From Alphaproteobacteria bacterium (GTDB lineage: Bacteria; Pseudomonadota; Alphaproteobacteria; Micropepsales; Micropepsaceae): DNA of 64,000 bases. Below the pieces are notes generated by a model. The model saw nothing but the letters and a program-made list of their open reading frames with translations, searched no databases and was not told where the DNA came from. This document shows positions 1 to 10,362 of the stretch, piece after piece. The stretch covers positions 1 through 64,000 of the forward strand of contig JAFARO010000012.1 of the NCBI GenBank assembly GCA_019245415.1, in the 5' to 3' direction. The position numbers were made by a program, and so were the translations under genes. How positions within the stretch are numbered: position 1 is the stretch's first letter; each line of letters opens with the position of its first letter.

Positions 1-1
1 C

Positions 2-268
2 ATCGGCCGCCCCGCCATCATGGTGCCGCTGCCGCACGCCCTCGACGACAACCAGACGCCCAACGCCGACGCGCTGGCCAATGCCGGCGGCGGCTGGCGC
101 GTCCGCCAGAACGAACTCACGCCGCAGAAGCTGGCCGCGATGCTGACCGACGCGTTCTCCGCGCCGGCCGATCTCGCCAAACGTGCCGCCGCGGCCCGCG
201 CCGTCGGCAGGTCCGACGGCACCCAGCGTTTCGCCGACGCCGTCGAACAGATCGCGAGGGCCGCATGA
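2..268 (+). CDS. murG: UDP-N-acetylglucosamine transferase MurG, C-terminal fragment
   Basis: This is the 3' end of a gene that begins left of the window; about 88 C-terminal residues are visible. MurG transfers GlcNAc from UDP-GlcNAc to lipid I on the inner face of the membrane, making lipid II. The visible part carries the MurG motif [17 protein letters not shown], which belongs to the C-terminal nucleotide-binding domain, and ends in an alanine- and arginine-rich helix. The stop codon TGA shares bases with the murC start (ATGA), so translation is probably coupled. Family assignment rests on this motif and on the invariable position of murG before murC in the dcw cluster. Confidence 0.9.
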   Translation: MGRPAIMVPLPHALDDNQTPNADALANAGGGWRVRQNELTPQKLAAMLTDAFSAPADLAKRAAAARAVGRSDGTQRFADAVEQIARAA

Positions 269-1686
269 CCGCGCCCGCGAAGACCCGCGTCCCGCTCGAT
301 GTCGGCACCATCCATTTCATCGGCATCGGCGGCATCGGCATGAGCGGCATCGCCGAGATCATGCACAATCTGGGCTACAAGGTGCAGGGCTCGGACGCGG
401 TCGAGAACACCAATGTCAAGCGGCTGCGTGCCATGGGCATTCCTGTGAGCATCGGTCATGCGGTGGAAAACCTCAACGAGGCGCATGCCGTCGTCTACTC
501 GTCCGCCGTCAAGACAGGCAATGTCGAGTTCGACGAGGCGCGCAAACTCAACCTTCCGCTGGTGCGCCGCGCCGAGATGCTGGCCGAGATCATGCGGCTC
601 AAATCGTGCGTCGCCATTGCCGGCACCAACGGCAAGACCACGACGACGACGATGGTGGCCGCGCTTCTCGACGCCGGTGGGCTCGATCCCACCGTGGTCA
701 ATGGCGGCATCATCAATGCCTATGACACCAACGCCCGCCTTGGGGCAGGCGACTGGGTCGTTGTCGAGGCGGACGAGAGCGACGGCACCTTCCTGCGGCT
801 GCCGGCGACCGTCGCTGTGGTGACCAATGCCGACCCCGATCATCTCGATTACTACGGCACCTTCGACAAGATGCGCGACGCCTTTCAGCGCTTCATCGAG
901 AACGTGCCGTTCTACGGCTTCGCCGTCCTTTGCATCGATCATCCCGAGGTCCAGGCGATGGTCGGCCGCATCGAGGATCGCCGCATCGTCACCTATGGGC
1001 TGTCGCCGCAGGCCGATATCCGCGCCGTCAACGCGCGCTATAGCCAGGGAATGTCGTGCTTCGACGTCGTCGTCACCGACCGCCGCAAGAACAGCGAGCA
1101 CCGCATCGACGGCGTGCGCCTGCCGATGCCGGGCGAACACAACGTGCAGAATTCGCTCGCCGCGATCACGGTGGCGCGCGAGATCGGCATCGCAGACGAG
1201 ACGATCCGCGAGGCGCTCGGCCGTTTCGGCGGCGTCAAGCGGCGCTTCACCAAGGTCGGCGAATGGAACGGGGCCGCGATCATCGACGATTACGGGCACA
1301 ATCCGTTCAAGATCGCCGCGGCGCTGAAGGCGGCGCGGCAGGCCTACGCCGGCCCGGTGATCGCCGTGGTGCAGCCCCACCGCTATACCCGGCTGCGCGA
1401 TACCTGGGAACAATTCTGCTCCTGTCTCAACGACGCCGACGTCGCGGTCATCGCGCCGGTCTATCCGGCGGGCGAGCAACCGATCGACGGCATCGACCGC
1501 GACACCTACGCCGACGCGTTGCGCGCGCACGGCCACCGCAACGTGCTCACTGTCGAGGGTGGCCATGACCTGGCCGCCGCGGTCAGGCCGCTGGCCAAGG
1601 AAGGCGGGGCCATCGTCCTGCTCGGCGCCGGCTCGATCTCCCACTGGGCGCATGCGCTCCAGTCGCAGCTGGAGGGCGGGGCGTGA
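265..1686 (+). CDS. murC: UDP-N-acetylmuramate--L-alanine ligase MurC
   Basis: Cytoplasmic ATP-dependent ligase that adds L-Ala to UDP-MurNAc, the first peptide step of peptidoglycan synthesis. At 473 residues it has normal family length. The N-terminal Rossmann motif [13 protein letters not shown] is at about residues 18-32, and the ATP-binding loop GTNGKTTT starts at residue 123. The central-domain residues ([22 protein letters not shown]) and the C-terminal VVQPHRYTR motif are present. One detail is unusual: the C-terminal motif usually written DDYGHHP reads DDYGHNP here, so the second His is Asn. The start overlaps the murG stop and the end overlaps murB. Confidence 0.96.
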   Translation: MTAPAKTRVPLDVGTIHFIGIGGIGMSGIAEIMHNLGYKVQGSDAVENTNVKRLRAMGIPVSIGHAVENLNEAHAVVYSSAVKTGNVEFDEARKLNLPLVRRAEMLAEIMRLKSCVAIAGTNGKTTTTTMVAALLDAGGLDPTVVNGGIINAYDTNARLGAGDWVVVEADESDGTFLRLPATVAVVTNADPDHLDYYGTFDKMRDAFQRFIENVPFYGFAVLCIDHPEVQAMVGRIEDRRIVTYGLSPQADIRAVNARYSQGMSCFDVVVTDRRKNSEHRIDGVRLPMPGEHNVQNSLAAITVAREIGIADETIREALGRFGGVKRRFTKVGEWNGAAIIDDYGHNPFKIAAALKAARQAYAGPVIAVVQPHRYTRLRDTWEQFCSCLNDADVAVIAPVYPAGEQPIDGIDRDTYADALRAHGHRNVLTVEGGHDLAAAVRPLAKEGGAIVLLGAGSISHWAHALQSQLEGGA

Positions 1687-2585
1687 TGATGAGCCGTCCC
1701 TGCGATGCGCTGCCGCCGGTGCGCGGGACCTATACCCAAGGTGCCGCGCTCAAGGACCTGGTCTGGTTCCGCGCCGGCGGACCTGCCGAGATTCTCTTCC
1801 GGCCAGCGGATGCGGATGATCTCGCGACTTTTCTCGCTGCGCGTTCATCGCAGACCCCCGTCAGCGTCATCGGGGTGGGCTCGAACCTCCTGGTGCGTGA
1901 CGGCGGCATCGCGGGCGTGGTCGTTCGTCTGCCGGCGGCGTTCGGCAAGATCGCGGTCGAGGAAACGCGCATCCGTGCCGGAGCGGCGGCACTCGATGCC
2001 GCAGTTGCCAGGGCGGCCGCGGACGCCGGCATCGGCGGCCTCGAATTTCTGCGCGGCATCCCAGGCACCATCGGAGGTGCGCTCAAGATGAACGCCGGCT
2101 GCTATGGCAAGGAGATCAAGGATGTCCTGGTCGAAGCCATCGCGATCGACGGCAAAGGCGACAGGATCGCGTTGTCGCCCGACGATATGGGCTTCGTCTA
2201 TCGCAAGGCGCAGGTGCCCGACGATTTCATCTTTGTCGAGGCGGTGCTTCAGGGCAGCAGAGACGATCCCGCGGCCGTCAAGGCGCGCATGGAGGCGCTG
2301 GTCTCGCAGCGCGAAGCCACCCAGCCCGTCAAGTCGCGCACCGGCGGTTCGACGTTCAAGAACCCGCCCGGACAAAAGGCGTGGGAACTGATCGACAAGG
2401 CCGGCTGCCGCGGACATGCGCGCGGCGCGGCACAGGTCAGCGAGAAGCATTGCAATTTCCTCATCAACACCGGCAACGCGACCGCATCCGACATCGAGGC
2501 GCTCGGTGAAGACGTGCGGGCGCGCGTCCGCGACATGTTCGGCATCGATCTCGAATGGGAGATCAAGCGGGTGGGCATCGCATGA
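1683..2585 (+). CDS. murB: UDP-N-acetylenolpyruvoylglucosamine reductase MurB
   Basis: FAD-dependent reductase that uses NADPH to turn UDP-GlcNAc-enolpyruvate into UDP-MurNAc. It has about 300 residues. The FAD-binding segment includes [14 protein letters not shown] and [15 protein letters not shown]. The catalytic serine lies in GGSTFKNP at about residue 223, with a late conserved segment [13 protein letters not shown]. The GTG at 1683 overlaps the murC stop; two in-frame ATG codons at 1686 and 1689 are equally plausible starts. The 3' end overlaps ddl through ATGA. It sits in the dcw operon between murC and ddl, the usual alphaproteobacterial order. Confidence 0.95.
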   Translation: MMMSRPCDALPPVRGTYTQGAALKDLVWFRAGGPAEILFRPADADDLATFLAARSSQTPVSVIGVGSNLLVRDGGIAGVVVRLPAAFGKIAVEETRIRAGAAALDAAVARAAADAGIGGLEFLRGIPGTIGGALKMNAGCYGKEIKDVLVEAIAIDGKGDRIALSPDDMGFVYRKAQVPDDFIFVEAVLQGSRDDPAAVKARMEALVSQREATQPVKSRTGGSTFKNPPGQKAWELIDKAGCRGHARGAAQVSEKHCNFLINTGNATASDIEALGEDVRARVRDMFGIDLEWEIKRVGIA

Positions 2586-3505
2586 ATGCCTTCAGACGCG
2601 TTGCCGTTTTGATGGGGGGGCGTTCTGCCGAGCGCGAAGTCAGCCTCTCTTCGGGCGCGGGCTGCGCGCAGGCGTTGCGCGACGAAGGCTTCGATGTCGT
2701 CGAGATCGATCCGCAGGAAAATCCCGGCCAGCAGATCGCCGAGGCGAAGCCCGACTGCGCGTTCAACGCGCTGCACGGCCGCTATGGCGAGGATGGCTGC
2801 ATCCAGGGCGTGCTGGAGCTCTTGCGGGTTCCCTACACGCATTCGGGCGTGCTGGCCTCCGCGCTGGCCATGCATAAGGAGCGCACCAAAGACGTCTACC
2901 GCGCCGCCGGAATTCCGGTGGTCAAGTCAATCGTCGCCGACCGCCGTGAAGCGGGTCGGGCGCATTTGATGGAGCCGCCCTATGTCGTCAAGCCCGTGAA
3001 CGAAGGATCGTCCGTCGGCGTCTTCATCATCCGCAAGGGCGACAATCGTCCACCGTCCGAGCTGACCAAGCCCGAATGGAATCTGACCGATGAAATGATG
3101 GTCGAGGAATTCGTGCCGGGCCGCGAACTCACGGTGGCGGTGATGGGCGAACGCGCGCTCGGCGTCACAGAGATCACGACCGATCTCGCTTTCTACGACT
3201 ATGAAGCCAAGTATGCCGCCGGCGGCTCGCGTCACCTTCTACCCGCGCCGATACCGCAAGCGGTGGCCGATGAGGCGATGCGGCTCTCAATTCTCGCCCA
3301 CAAGGCACTCGGCTGCCGCGGTGTGACGCGGACCGATTTCCGCTATGACGACACAGGCAAGAGCCATCGGTTGATTGCGCTCGAGACCAACACCCAGCCC
3401 GGCATGACGCCGACCTCGCTGGTGCCGGAGCAGGCCGCCTTTGTCGGCATGAGCTACGCCAAGCTCTGCCGCTGGATGGTGGAGGACGCCTCATGCGACC
3501 GGTGA
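2582..3505 (+). CDS. ddl: D-alanine--D-alanine ligase
   Basis: Cytoplasmic ATP-grasp ligase that makes the D-Ala-D-Ala dipeptide for the peptidoglycan precursor. I chose the ATG at 2582, in the ATGA overlap with murB, over the in-frame ATG at 2555, because the protein then begins [19 protein letters not shown], matching the family N-terminus. That gives 307 residues, normal length. Visible motifs are the [10 protein letters not shown] loop, [12 protein letters not shown], the ATP-grasp segment [14 protein letters not shown] and the metal and substrate signature [12 protein letters not shown]. The 3' end overlaps ftsQ by 13 bases. Confidence 0.95.
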   Translation: MNAFRRVAVLMGGRSAEREVSLSSGAGCAQALRDEGFDVVEIDPQENPGQQIAEAKPDCAFNALHGRYGEDGCIQGVLELLRVPYTHSGVLASALAMHKERTKDVYRAAGIPVVKSIVADRREAGRAHLMEPPYVVKPVNEGSSVGVFIIRKGDNRPPSELTKPEWNLTDEMMVEEFVPGRELTVAVMGERALGVTEITTDLAFYDYEAKYAAGGSRHLLPAPIPQAVADEAMRLSILAHKALGCRGVTRTDFRYDDTGKSHRLIALETNTQPGMTPTSLVPEQAAFVGMSYAKLCRWMVEDASCDR

Positions 3506-4434
3506 GGCTCGAGCGAAATCCGCGGTCGCGGACCAAAGAGCCGACGCGGCCCGCGCGCGGCGGCAAGCGTTCCTCGTCGCAGCAGGCCTTCGGCCGACGG
3601 GCCCGCAAACCGGGCGCGATCGCGCGACTCTTCTGGCGGGTGCGCGGCTGGCTCACTTTCCGCAAGCCGATGGTGACGCTCTGCTTCGGTCTGCTCCTCC
3701 TGGTGCTGATCGCGGGCCTTTTCGTCAGCGGCACCGTCGCGCGCACGATCGGGCGCGTAGAGCACGGCTTGGACGGCTTCGTCGCCAATGCGGGCTTCGG
3801 CATCGCAGAAGTTCATTTGTCGGGCAATGCCCGCACCCCGCCCGAGACGATCCTCGCCGCGCTCGGATTCCAGCCGGGCGAGTCCATCTTCGGCGCCGAC
3901 CTGCAATCGGCCCGGTTGCGGCTGAAGAAGCTCGATTGGGTCGCCGATGCCGATGTGCAGCGGCGCTATCCCGATGCCATCAGCGTAAGACTGGTTGAGA
4001 AACTGCCCTTCGCATTGTGGAAGCCGCCAGCGGGCAATATCTGCATCGTGGATCGTTCCGGCGCGGTCATCACCGACAAGGACGTCGCGCAGTTCGCCAG
4101 GCTGCCATTGCTTATTGGTGACGCCGCGCCAGCGGTCGCCGCCGATCTCGTGGACGCCGTGGCCCAGCACCGCGCCGTCGCGGCGCGCGTCAAGGGCTAC
4201 GAGCGCGTCTCGCAGCGGCGCTGGAACCTGATCCTCGACGGGGATGTCGTGGTCAAGCTGCCGGAAACGGGCTGGCACAAGGAATTGGACACGCTTGAGC
4301 ACATGATCGTGGACCAGGGCGTGCTGGAGCGCGCCATCGCTGAAATCGACCTGCGAATCCCTTCGCATTATTTCTTTGGACTCAAGGGGGCCAAGCCGGA
4401 GTCCAAACATGTCGACCGGGGGAGAGAACTCTGA
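3493..4434 (+). CDS. ftsQ: Cell division protein FtsQ
   Basis: Bitopic inner-membrane divisome protein that links early and late division proteins through FtsB and FtsL. The 313-residue protein has a very basic N-terminal cytoplasmic region (residues 1-55), one membrane segment at about residues 59-80 and a periplasmic part. The POTRA domain starts near residue 106 ([15 protein letters not shown]) and runs through [15 protein letters not shown] and [10 protein letters not shown], followed by the FtsQ beta domain. It overlaps ddl at its 5' end and shares one base with ftsA (TGATG). Confidence 0.93.
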   Translation: MRPVRLERNPRSRTKEPTRPARGGKRSSSQQAFGRRARKPGAIARLFWRVRGWLTFRKPMVTLCFGLLLLVLIAGLFVSGTVARTIGRVEHGLDGFVANAGFGIAEVHLSGNARTPPETILAALGFQPGESIFGADLQSARLRLKKLDWVADADVQRRYPDAISVRLVEKLPFALWKPPAGNICIVDRSGAVITDKDVAQFARLPLLIGDAAPAVAADLVDAVAQHRAVAARVKGYERVSQRRWNLILDGDVVVKLPETGWHKELDTLEHMIVDQGVLERAIAEIDLRIPSHYFFGLKGAKPESKHVDRGREL

Positions 4435-5711
4435 TGGGTGAGACCGTGCGCTTGCGCGCCGTGGGAGAGGTGCCGGCCTATCGACCGGGTCTGGTCACCG
4501 CGCTGGATATCGGGTCGTCCAAAGTCGCGTGCCTGATCGGGCGGGCCGAACACGGAAGCCTGCGGATCCTGGGTGCCGCGCTGCGCGAGAGTCAGGGCAT
4601 CCGCGCCGGCACGGTGGTGAGCCTGGACCTGGTCGAGGAATCGATCCGCGACTGCGTGGCGGCCGCCGAAAACCATGCCGACGCGCGCATCCAGAACGTG
4701 CTCATCTCCGTCAATTGCGGCAATCCCACCAGCGTCACCTCGCGCGCGGCGATGGCGCTGGACGGCGCGCTGGTGACCGACGCGCATCTGCGCGCCCTGC
4801 TGGCCGACGGCCGCAGCAAATGCGTGCTCGATGGCCACGAGATCGTGCAGAGCGCCCCCACCGCCTATGTCGTCGACGAGGCGCGGGGCGTGCGCGATCC
4901 CTCGGGCATGTTCTGCCAGCGCATCGGCGTCGCCATGCATGCGGTGGCCGTCAAGCCTTCGCCCTATCAGAACCTGAAGCTTGCGGTGGAGCGCTGCCAC
5001 TTGAACGTGGTCGCAGCGCTGTTCGCGCCCTATGCCAGCGGGCTCGCGACGCTGACCGAGGACGAAAAGCAGCTGGGAGCCATCCTGATCGACATGGGCG
5101 CCGGCGTCACATCGATCGCAGTGTTCCTGGAGGGCCACCTCGTCCATGCCGACGTGGTGCCGATGGGCGGGCTGCAGGTCACGACCGATCTCGCGCGTAT
5201 GCTTTCCGCGCCTTTGTCGGCCGCGGAACGCAGCAAGACGCTGTTCGGAGCGGCGCTGGGCGACATGGAAGCCAATGCCGATGTCGTCGCCATCCACCAG
5301 ATGGGCGAGGATGGCGAGGATGCCGCCGTGCGCGTGCCGCGCTCGATGCTGACACGCATCATCCAGGCGCGTCTTGAAGAGATCCTGGGCGAGGTGCAGG
5401 CGCGACTGCGCGCCTCGGGCTTCGACGTCGCCGCCGGACGGCGCGCCGTGTTGACCGGCGGTGCCTGCCAGCTTGCAGGGCTGCGCGAACTCGCTGCGCG
5501 GGTTCTCAACAAACAGGTGCGCATCGGCAGGCCGCAGGCGCTGGCGGGACTTCCCGCGGCGTCGCTCGGACCGGACTATGCGACCGCAGTGGGACTGGTG
5601 CTCGCGGGCGCCACCATGGCACCCGAGATCCTCAATCCCGATCCCATCGAAACGCAGAGCGAGATGGGGCGAGGATGGCTCAGCCGGTTGACCGGCGGCC
5701 TCATCCGGTGA
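4434..5711 (+). CDS. ftsA: Cell division protein FtsA
   Basis: Actin-fold protein that tethers FtsZ to the inner membrane and recruits later divisome proteins. The 425 residues include the phosphate-1 motif ALDIGSSKVACLIG, the 1C subdomain typical of FtsA, the phosphate-2 motif LIDMGAGVTSIAV and the adenosine motif VLTGGACQLAGL. The C-terminus (WLSRLTGGLIR) looks like the amphipathic membrane-targeting helix. The start overlaps the ftsQ stop by one base. An 80-base gap follows before ftsZ. Confidence 0.95.
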   Translation: MGETVRLRAVGEVPAYRPGLVTALDIGSSKVACLIGRAEHGSLRILGAALRESQGIRAGTVVSLDLVEESIRDCVAAAENHADARIQNVLISVNCGNPTSVTSRAAMALDGALVTDAHLRALLADGRSKCVLDGHEIVQSAPTAYVVDEARGVRDPSGMFCQRIGVAMHAVAVKPSPYQNLKLAVERCHLNVVAALFAPYASGLATLTEDEKQLGAILIDMGAGVTSIAVFLEGHLVHADVVPMGGLQVTTDLARMLSAPLSAAERSKTLFGAALGDMEANADVVAIHQMGEDGEDAAVRVPRSMLTRIIQARLEEILGEVQARLRASGFDVAAGRRAVLTGGACQLAGLRELAARVLNKQVRIGRPQALAGLPAASLGPDYATAVGLVLAGATMAPEILNPDPIETQSEMGRGWLSRLTGGLIR

Positions 5712-5791
5712 TTCAACAATAAGAACGCGAATCAGTTGGGCTTTTGTGGCGTGAAGAAAAGGGCGGCGTGCGTTAAGCCAAGGAGAAGAAA

Positions 5792-7279
5792 ATGGCGATC
5801 AATCTCAAAGCGCCCGAGTTGAAGGAACTTCGGCCCCGGATCACCGTGCTGGGCGTGGGCGGCGCCGGAGGCAATGCGGTCAACAACATGATCGCGGCCA
5901 AGCTCGAGGGGGTCGACTTCGTCGTCGCCAACACCGATGCCCAGGCGCTCGCCCAATCCAAGGCCGAGCGCCGCATCCAGATCGGCGCGCTGGCGACCGA
6001 AGGCCTGGGCGCCGGGGCGCAACCCGATGTCGGCCGCGCGGCGGCGGAAGAATCGCTCGACGAGATCCTGGAACAGCTCTCCGGCTCGCACATGGTGTTC
6101 ATCACCGCCGGCATGGGCGGCGGCACCGGCACCGGCGCCGCGCCGGTCATCGCGCGCGCGGTGCGCGAGCTCGGCGTGCTGACCGTGGGCGTCGTCACCA
6201 AGCCCTTCGCCTTCGAGGGCGACAACCGCATGCGGCTGGCGGAGCGCGGCATCCTCGATCTCCAGCAGCACGTCCACACCCTGATCGTCATCCCCAACCA
6301 GAACCTGTTCCGCGTTGCCAACGACCGCACCACCTTCGCCCAGGCCTTCGCCATGGCGGACGAGGTGCTGCATTCGGGCGTGCGCGGCGTCACCGACCTG
6401 ATCGTCATGCCGGGCCTGATCAATCTCGACTTCGCCGACATCAAGGCGGTGATCTCCGAGATGGGCAAGGCGATGATGGGCACCGGCGAGGCCGAGGGCG
6501 AGAACCGCGCCGAGAAGGCCGCCGACATGGCGATCTGCAACCCGCTGCTCGACGACGTCTCGATGAAGGGCGCGCGCGGCGTGCTGATCAACATCACCGG
6601 CGGTCCGGACCTGATGCTGTTCGAGGTCGAGCAAGCCGCCAACCGCGTCCGCGCGGAGGTCGATCCCGACGCCAAGATCATCTTCGGCTCGACGATCCTC
6701 GACAACATGGAGGGCCGCATTCGCGTGTCGGTCGTCGCCACCGGCATCGATGCGGCCGAGATGCGCCTGCCGCGCAACGTCGAGCCGCTGCGCCCGGCGC
6801 TGCGCGCGCTGCCGCTCAAACCCGAGGCGAAAGCCGAAGCCATGGCCGCGCCGCCGACGCCGCCCAATCCAGTGATCCGCCAGCAGGAAGTGCTCGCCGC
6901 CGAGATGAACGCCGTCCAGGCGCCGTCGTCGCCGCAGGAGGAATACATCCTGGGCGGCGAAGAAACACCGCAGGTCGCCGACGAGCCGATCCCCGTCTCG
7001 GTGCGCCCGGTGCAGGTGCCGCGCGCGACGGCGCCGCTACCGTCGCAGGAGCCGGAGCGCCGCGGCTGGGGATTCCTCGGCCGCCGCAAGCCGCGCGAGG
7101 AAACGCGCGTCGAGCCGGCGCTGCAGCGTCCGTTGTCGGCGCCGCCGCGGGCAAGCAGCCAGGTGCTGTCGCGACCGGCCGAGGCGGCCAAATCGGCCAC
7201 GCCGGAAGATCTGTTTCCCGATCACGCGCGCGACGACCAGTTCGAAATTCCGGCATTCCTGCGCCGGCAGACGAACTGA
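5792..7279 (+). CDS. ftsZ: Cell division GTPase FtsZ
   Basis: Tubulin-like GTPase that polymerises into the division ring. The tubulin signature GGGTGTG is at about residues 109-115, and the T7 synergy-loop residues lie in [11 protein letters not shown]. The 495 residues exceed the roughly 380-400 of many bacteria because of a long Pro/Ala-rich linker (about residues 345-480), common in alphaproteobacteria. The extreme C-terminus carries the conserved peptide EIPAFLRRQ that binds FtsA and other partners. A strong ribosome site, AAGGAGAAG, precedes the ATG. The next gene is convergent, so lpxC, which often follows ftsZ in this class, is not here. Confidence 0.97.
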   Translation: MAINLKAPELKELRPRITVLGVGGAGGNAVNNMIAAKLEGVDFVVANTDAQALAQSKAERRIQIGALATEGLGAGAQPDVGRAAAEESLDEILEQLSGSHMVFITAGMGGGTGTGAAPVIARAVRELGVLTVGVVTKPFAFEGDNRMRLAERGILDLQQHVHTLIVIPNQNLFRVANDRTTFAQAFAMADEVLHSGVRGVTDLIVMPGLINLDFADIKAVISEMGKAMMGTGEAEGENRAEKAADMAICNPLLDDVSMKGARGVLINITGGPDLMLFEVEQAANRVRAEVDPDAKIIFGSTILDNMEGRIRVSVVATGIDAAEMRLPRNVEPLRPALRALPLKPEAKAEAMAAPPTPPNPVIRQQEVLAAEMNAVQAPSSPQEEYILGGEETPQVADEPIPVSVRPVQVPRATAPLPSQEPERRGWGFLGRRKPREETRVEPALQRPLSAPPRASSQVLSRPAEAAKSATPEDLFPDHARDDQFEIPAFLRRQTN

Positions 7280-7315
7280 GGGCGCTTGGTCTCGAGTGCG
7301 ATGCGCGTTCGGTCT

Positions 7316-9079
7316 CTATTGGGACGGACGCGCGCGTGCGTTGACCCAGATGCCGGAGGCGAGATTGAGGTTGCGCGGATCTCCGCGCATCGTCGCCTCG
7401 AGTCCGGCAAGGTAGGCAAGGCACCAACGGCGGCTGAAATCATCCGGCGATTCCGCATCTTTCGGATCCGGCAGGCGGCGCATCTCGAGCACGATTCGCT
7501 GGCCGCGCCAGAGCGGCTGGCAATACACGGTGGCGGCGCGATGACGTTGCGCCAGCCGCGGCACCAGCGGCGACAGCTCCACAGGGCGGCCCAGGAAGTC
7601 GAAGGTGAGAACGTCCTTGCCGGTTGGGGAATCCGGCGCGAATCCTACGAGCGTGCCCTTGCGGATCTCGTCGACCAGCTCGCGCAGCGCACCTGCGCGG
7701 TCGGCGGTGTTGGAGGCGATGCGCATGGGCGCAGCTTCGCCCACCACTGGATCCGGGCCGGAGAAGCCGAAACCACGGAACGGCCTGCCGCAGGTCTGCA
7801 TGAAATAGACGAAGCCGGCCATCGGCCCCAGATGGCTGGTGACGACGAGCCCGCGTTCGCCAGGCGCAAGCAGGTCGTCCAGCCCCGGCGACGGCGGGTC
7901 GATCAGGGCCGCGATCTCATCGCCGCGCTCGAAGAGATTGAGCCACCAGGCGCGCAATAGAAGGTCGGCGCGCCGACCCCATGCGATGTCCGCCAGCCAG
8001 CGTTCACGCTGCCAGGCGGTGGTGTCGGCAAGGCTCCAGGCCCACGCCACTTTTTCGGAGCCCAGATCCACCTTGGCGCTGCTGCCCGAGAGCGCCTCCA
8101 GCCCTTCTGCGAGCGTCCTTGGCATCTGAGGTGCATTGGCACGGGCGAGCCTGGCGGCGACCTGGCGCATCTCTTCGTGTCGTCCGGCATGGCGATGCAG
8201 TTTGTAGAGCGCCTCGAGCGCGTCCTTGTCCTCGGCGTCCAGAGAAAGAACACGTTCGAGGTCGGCCTGGGAGCCGGACATGCCCTTGAGTGCGCGCCGC
8301 ACCCTGGCGCGAAGTTTGTGGAATCTGATGGCGATGTCGGGCGGAGTCGTTTCGATGGCGGCTGCGCCGCTCTCCAGCACCGTCAGCGCCTCCTGCGGAT
8401 TGTTTTCCCCAAGAAGTGCGTCCGCATAGAGAATGCGCAAGACGATCGCGTCCGGGACGAGCGCGAGAATGCGCGGAATGAGGACGCGCTGCATCTCGCC
8501 GCGTTTCTGCTGCCGCAGCTGAAGCGTGATCCGCCGGGCCAAGGTTGCGACGCGCTCGCGGTCGGCGCGCTCGACGAGGTCCGCGGGAATTTCGCCTTCG
8601 CCTGCGACGCAATGCAGGACAATGTTGGTCGCCGCATGAATGGGCGACGTCGGCTCGAGGGAAACGGCACGGCCGGCGGCCGCCAGCGCCCCAGGATAGT
8701 CGCCCGCCCGCATCAGCAACTCGGCCAGCAACGCGGCGATGGGCGCGTCGCCCGGAAAGCTGTCCGCGGCGTCCTTGAGGGCCGCCTGGGCGTCGGCTGC
8801 CCGGTTGAGCGCGATGAGGCTCTGCGCGTGCAGGATGCGCAGTCGCGCATTGCCCGGGATGGCAACGACGGCCGCCTCGCAGGCCCGCAACGCCTCGGCG
8901 TATTTGCGCTGCTGCACGAGGCAGCGGCAGTAGAGATACTGCGCGGCGCCGTTTTGCGGGTTGGCCGCGACGAACGGCGCGAGCACCTGCTCGGCGGCGG
9001 CAAAATCCTGCGCCGCGATCAGGGCTTGCGCGCGGCCCAACTCATCCGGCGCCGATTGTGCGTCCGAAGCTTCGTCCAT
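7316..9079 (-). CDS. TPR protein with degenerate LpxL-like acyltransferase domain
   Basis: A 587-residue protein in two parts. Residues 1 to about 330 are tetratricopeptide-like helical repeats with periodic Ala, Leu and Tyr (for example AQYLYCRCLVQQRKYAEAL). From about residue 345 the sequence resembles the lysophospholipid acyltransferase fold of LpxL: GLVVTSHLGPMAGFV, LVGFAPDSPTGKDV and FDFLGRPVELSPLVPRLAQRH. In LpxL the catalytic motif is H-X4-D/E. Here His416 is kept but the acid position is Ala421, so acyltransferase activity is doubtful. No signal peptide is seen. It lies 11 bases downstream of the radical SAM gene on the same strand, so the two are probably co-transcribed. The exact function is unknown; the acyltransferase call is inferred from pattern only. 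Confidence 0.65.
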   Translation of the reverse strand: MDEASDAQSAPDELGRAQALIAAQDFAAAEQVLAPFVAANPQNGAAQYLYCRCLVQQRKYAEALRACEAAVVAIPGNARLRILHAQSLIALNRAADAQAALKDAADSFPGDAPIAALLAELLMRAGDYPGALAAAGRAVSLEPTSPIHAATNIVLHCVAGEGEIPADLVERADRERVATLARRITLQLRQQKRGEMQRVLIPRILALVPDAIVLRILYADALLGENNPQEALTVLESGAAAIETTPPDIAIRFHKLRARVRRALKGMSGSQADLERVLSLDAEDKDALEALYKLHRHAGRHEEMRQVAARLARANAPQMPRTLAEGLEALSGSSAKVDLGSEKVAWAWSLADTTAWQRERWLADIAWGRRADLLLRAWWLNLFERGDEIAALIDPPSPGLDDLLAPGERGLVVTSHLGPMAGFVYFMQTCGRPFRGFGFSGPDPVVGEAAPMRIASNTADRAGALRELVDEIRKGTLVGFAPDSPTGKDVLTFDFLGRPVELSPLVPRLAQRHRAATVYCQPLWRGQRIVLEMRRLPDPKDAESPDDFSRRWCLAYLAGLEATMRGDPRNLNLASGIWVNARARPSQ

Positions 9080-9090
9080 GAGCGCAGGGC

Positions 9091-10212
9091 CTATAGCGTA
9101 TGCAGAGCCGCCTCCGGCTCGCTTCTGACGGCCCCCGAGACGCGATGTTCATAGACGAAGATGCGCTTCAGCGCCTCCATCATCTCCAGCCAGTCGGCGA
9201 ACGAGTCGGCGCTGGCGAGATCGCGCGCATCCGGCGCCAGCTTGGTCGACCAGCCGCCGCTCATGATGCGGCACTGCGAACAATCCAGATCCGGCGTACA
9301 GCACTTGATCTCCTTGCGCGCGAGATCGGAACCGTAATAGTGCATCAAGGACGTGATGCGCGAGCCGCACAGCGGCGCGTTTCCCTCGTCATCGAGCGCG
9401 TGCAGCGGCCCGGGCTGCGTCGACCATCTGTTGTAGGCGCGCGAATAGAGCACGGTTTCCGGGAAATCCTCCATCAGCTCGAGCACCACGCGCTCGGCCG
9501 CGCGCAGATCGTCCTGCGAGAGCATCGGCGAGTCGTCGGAGTTGCTGACGCGGAAGAAGGCATCGTCATTGGGCTGATGATCGGCGAGCTTCGCCAGGTA
9601 AGTCGCGGTCGGGGAATAGAGATTGAAGGTCAGAGGCAGGCCGTGGTCGCGGCAGAGTTCGGCGATCCTGCGCGCGCCATCCAGGTTCCAGCGCGACAGG
9701 GTATAGTAGACGATGGCACGCCGGTCGCCACAGTAGTTGCGGAACGCCTTGCGAAACACGCTCGCGCCCCGCAAGGTCCGATCGGTCTCGTCATCGCCGG
9801 CCCACATCGAGATCGAAATGCGGAACGGGATCGCCGCGTCGATGCGAATGGAGCCGTTGGTGCCGACATTGCCGTACTGGAAGTGTCCGCTCGCCGCCAT
9901 CAGCCGCTCTTGATGCAGCGCCGGCTCGGCGCCGACGAAATAGGCCATCGAAACCTGCCGCTCGGCCTCGCGCGCGAAAAAGCTCTCCCACTCCGCCACG
10001 GCGTCCTGCTCGTCCATCGCCGTGCGCTCGGACTCGAAATAGTAGCAGCCCTCGCATTTGAGGTTGCAGCGCTGGGTGATTTCGTAGAACGCCGGCTTGC
10101 GGAACCGGCGGATCGTGGATTTCGCCGCTTCGTAGCGCGCGGCCAAATCCGGCCGCGATCCGGTCAATTCCCGTATTCGCCGCAACGCAACGCGCGGGTC
10201 AGACGTCCCCAT
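9091..10212 (-). CDS. Radical SAM protein
   Basis: A 373-residue radical S-adenosylmethionine protein. The cluster motif CNLKCEGC (Cys49, Cys53, Cys56) follows FYEITQR, and AEPALHQERL is a variant of the GGEP SAM-binding motif. A second group of cysteines near the C-terminus (CCTPDLDCSQC) may bind an auxiliary iron-sulfur cluster. I cannot name its substrate. The gene runs into the TPR/acyltransferase-like gene 11 bases downstream, which suggests the pair acts in one modification pathway. Promoter signals upstream are not clear. Confidence 0.8.
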   Translation of the reverse strand: MGTSDPRVALRRIRELTGSRPDLAARYEAAKSTIRRFRKPAFYEITQRCNLKCEGCYYFESERTAMDEQDAVAEWESFFAREAERQVSMAYFVGAEPALHQERLMAASGHFQYGNVGTNGSIRIDAAIPFRISISMWAGDDETDRTLRGASVFRKAFRNYCGDRRAIVYYTLSRWNLDGARRIAELCRDHGLPLTFNLYSPTATYLAKLADHQPNDDAFFRVSNSDDSPMLSQDDLRAAERVVLELMEDFPETVLYSRAYNRWSTQPGPLHALDDEGNAPLCGSRITSLMHYYGSDLARKEIKCCTPDLDCSQCRIMSGGWSTKLAPDARDLASADSFADWLEMMEALKRIFVYEHRVSGAVRSEPEAALHTL

Positions 10213-10300
10213 CGCCTTGATCCCTACACTCTTTCCGATAGCGAGGCGGCAATAGTGTCAGGTACTTACCGGGAAATCCATCCGAAAATCCCGGGCCCTT

Positions 10301-10341
10301 CCAATGTTAAGAAACCCGCGCCGGATTGCTCCGGCGCGGGT
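10301..10341 (-). terminator. Rho-independent terminator on the minus strand
   Basis: An 11-base perfect inverted repeat, ACCCGCGCCGG (10314-10324) and its complement (10331-10341), with a 6-base loop. Read on the minus strand the hairpin is followed by TTCTTAACATT, giving a U-rich tail; on the plus strand no T-run follows. This implies a transcript coming from the right and supports a real minus-strand gene at 10363-10640. Confidence 0.7.
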
Positions 10342-10362
10342 CTCGCTCAAAGGTCATGCAGC

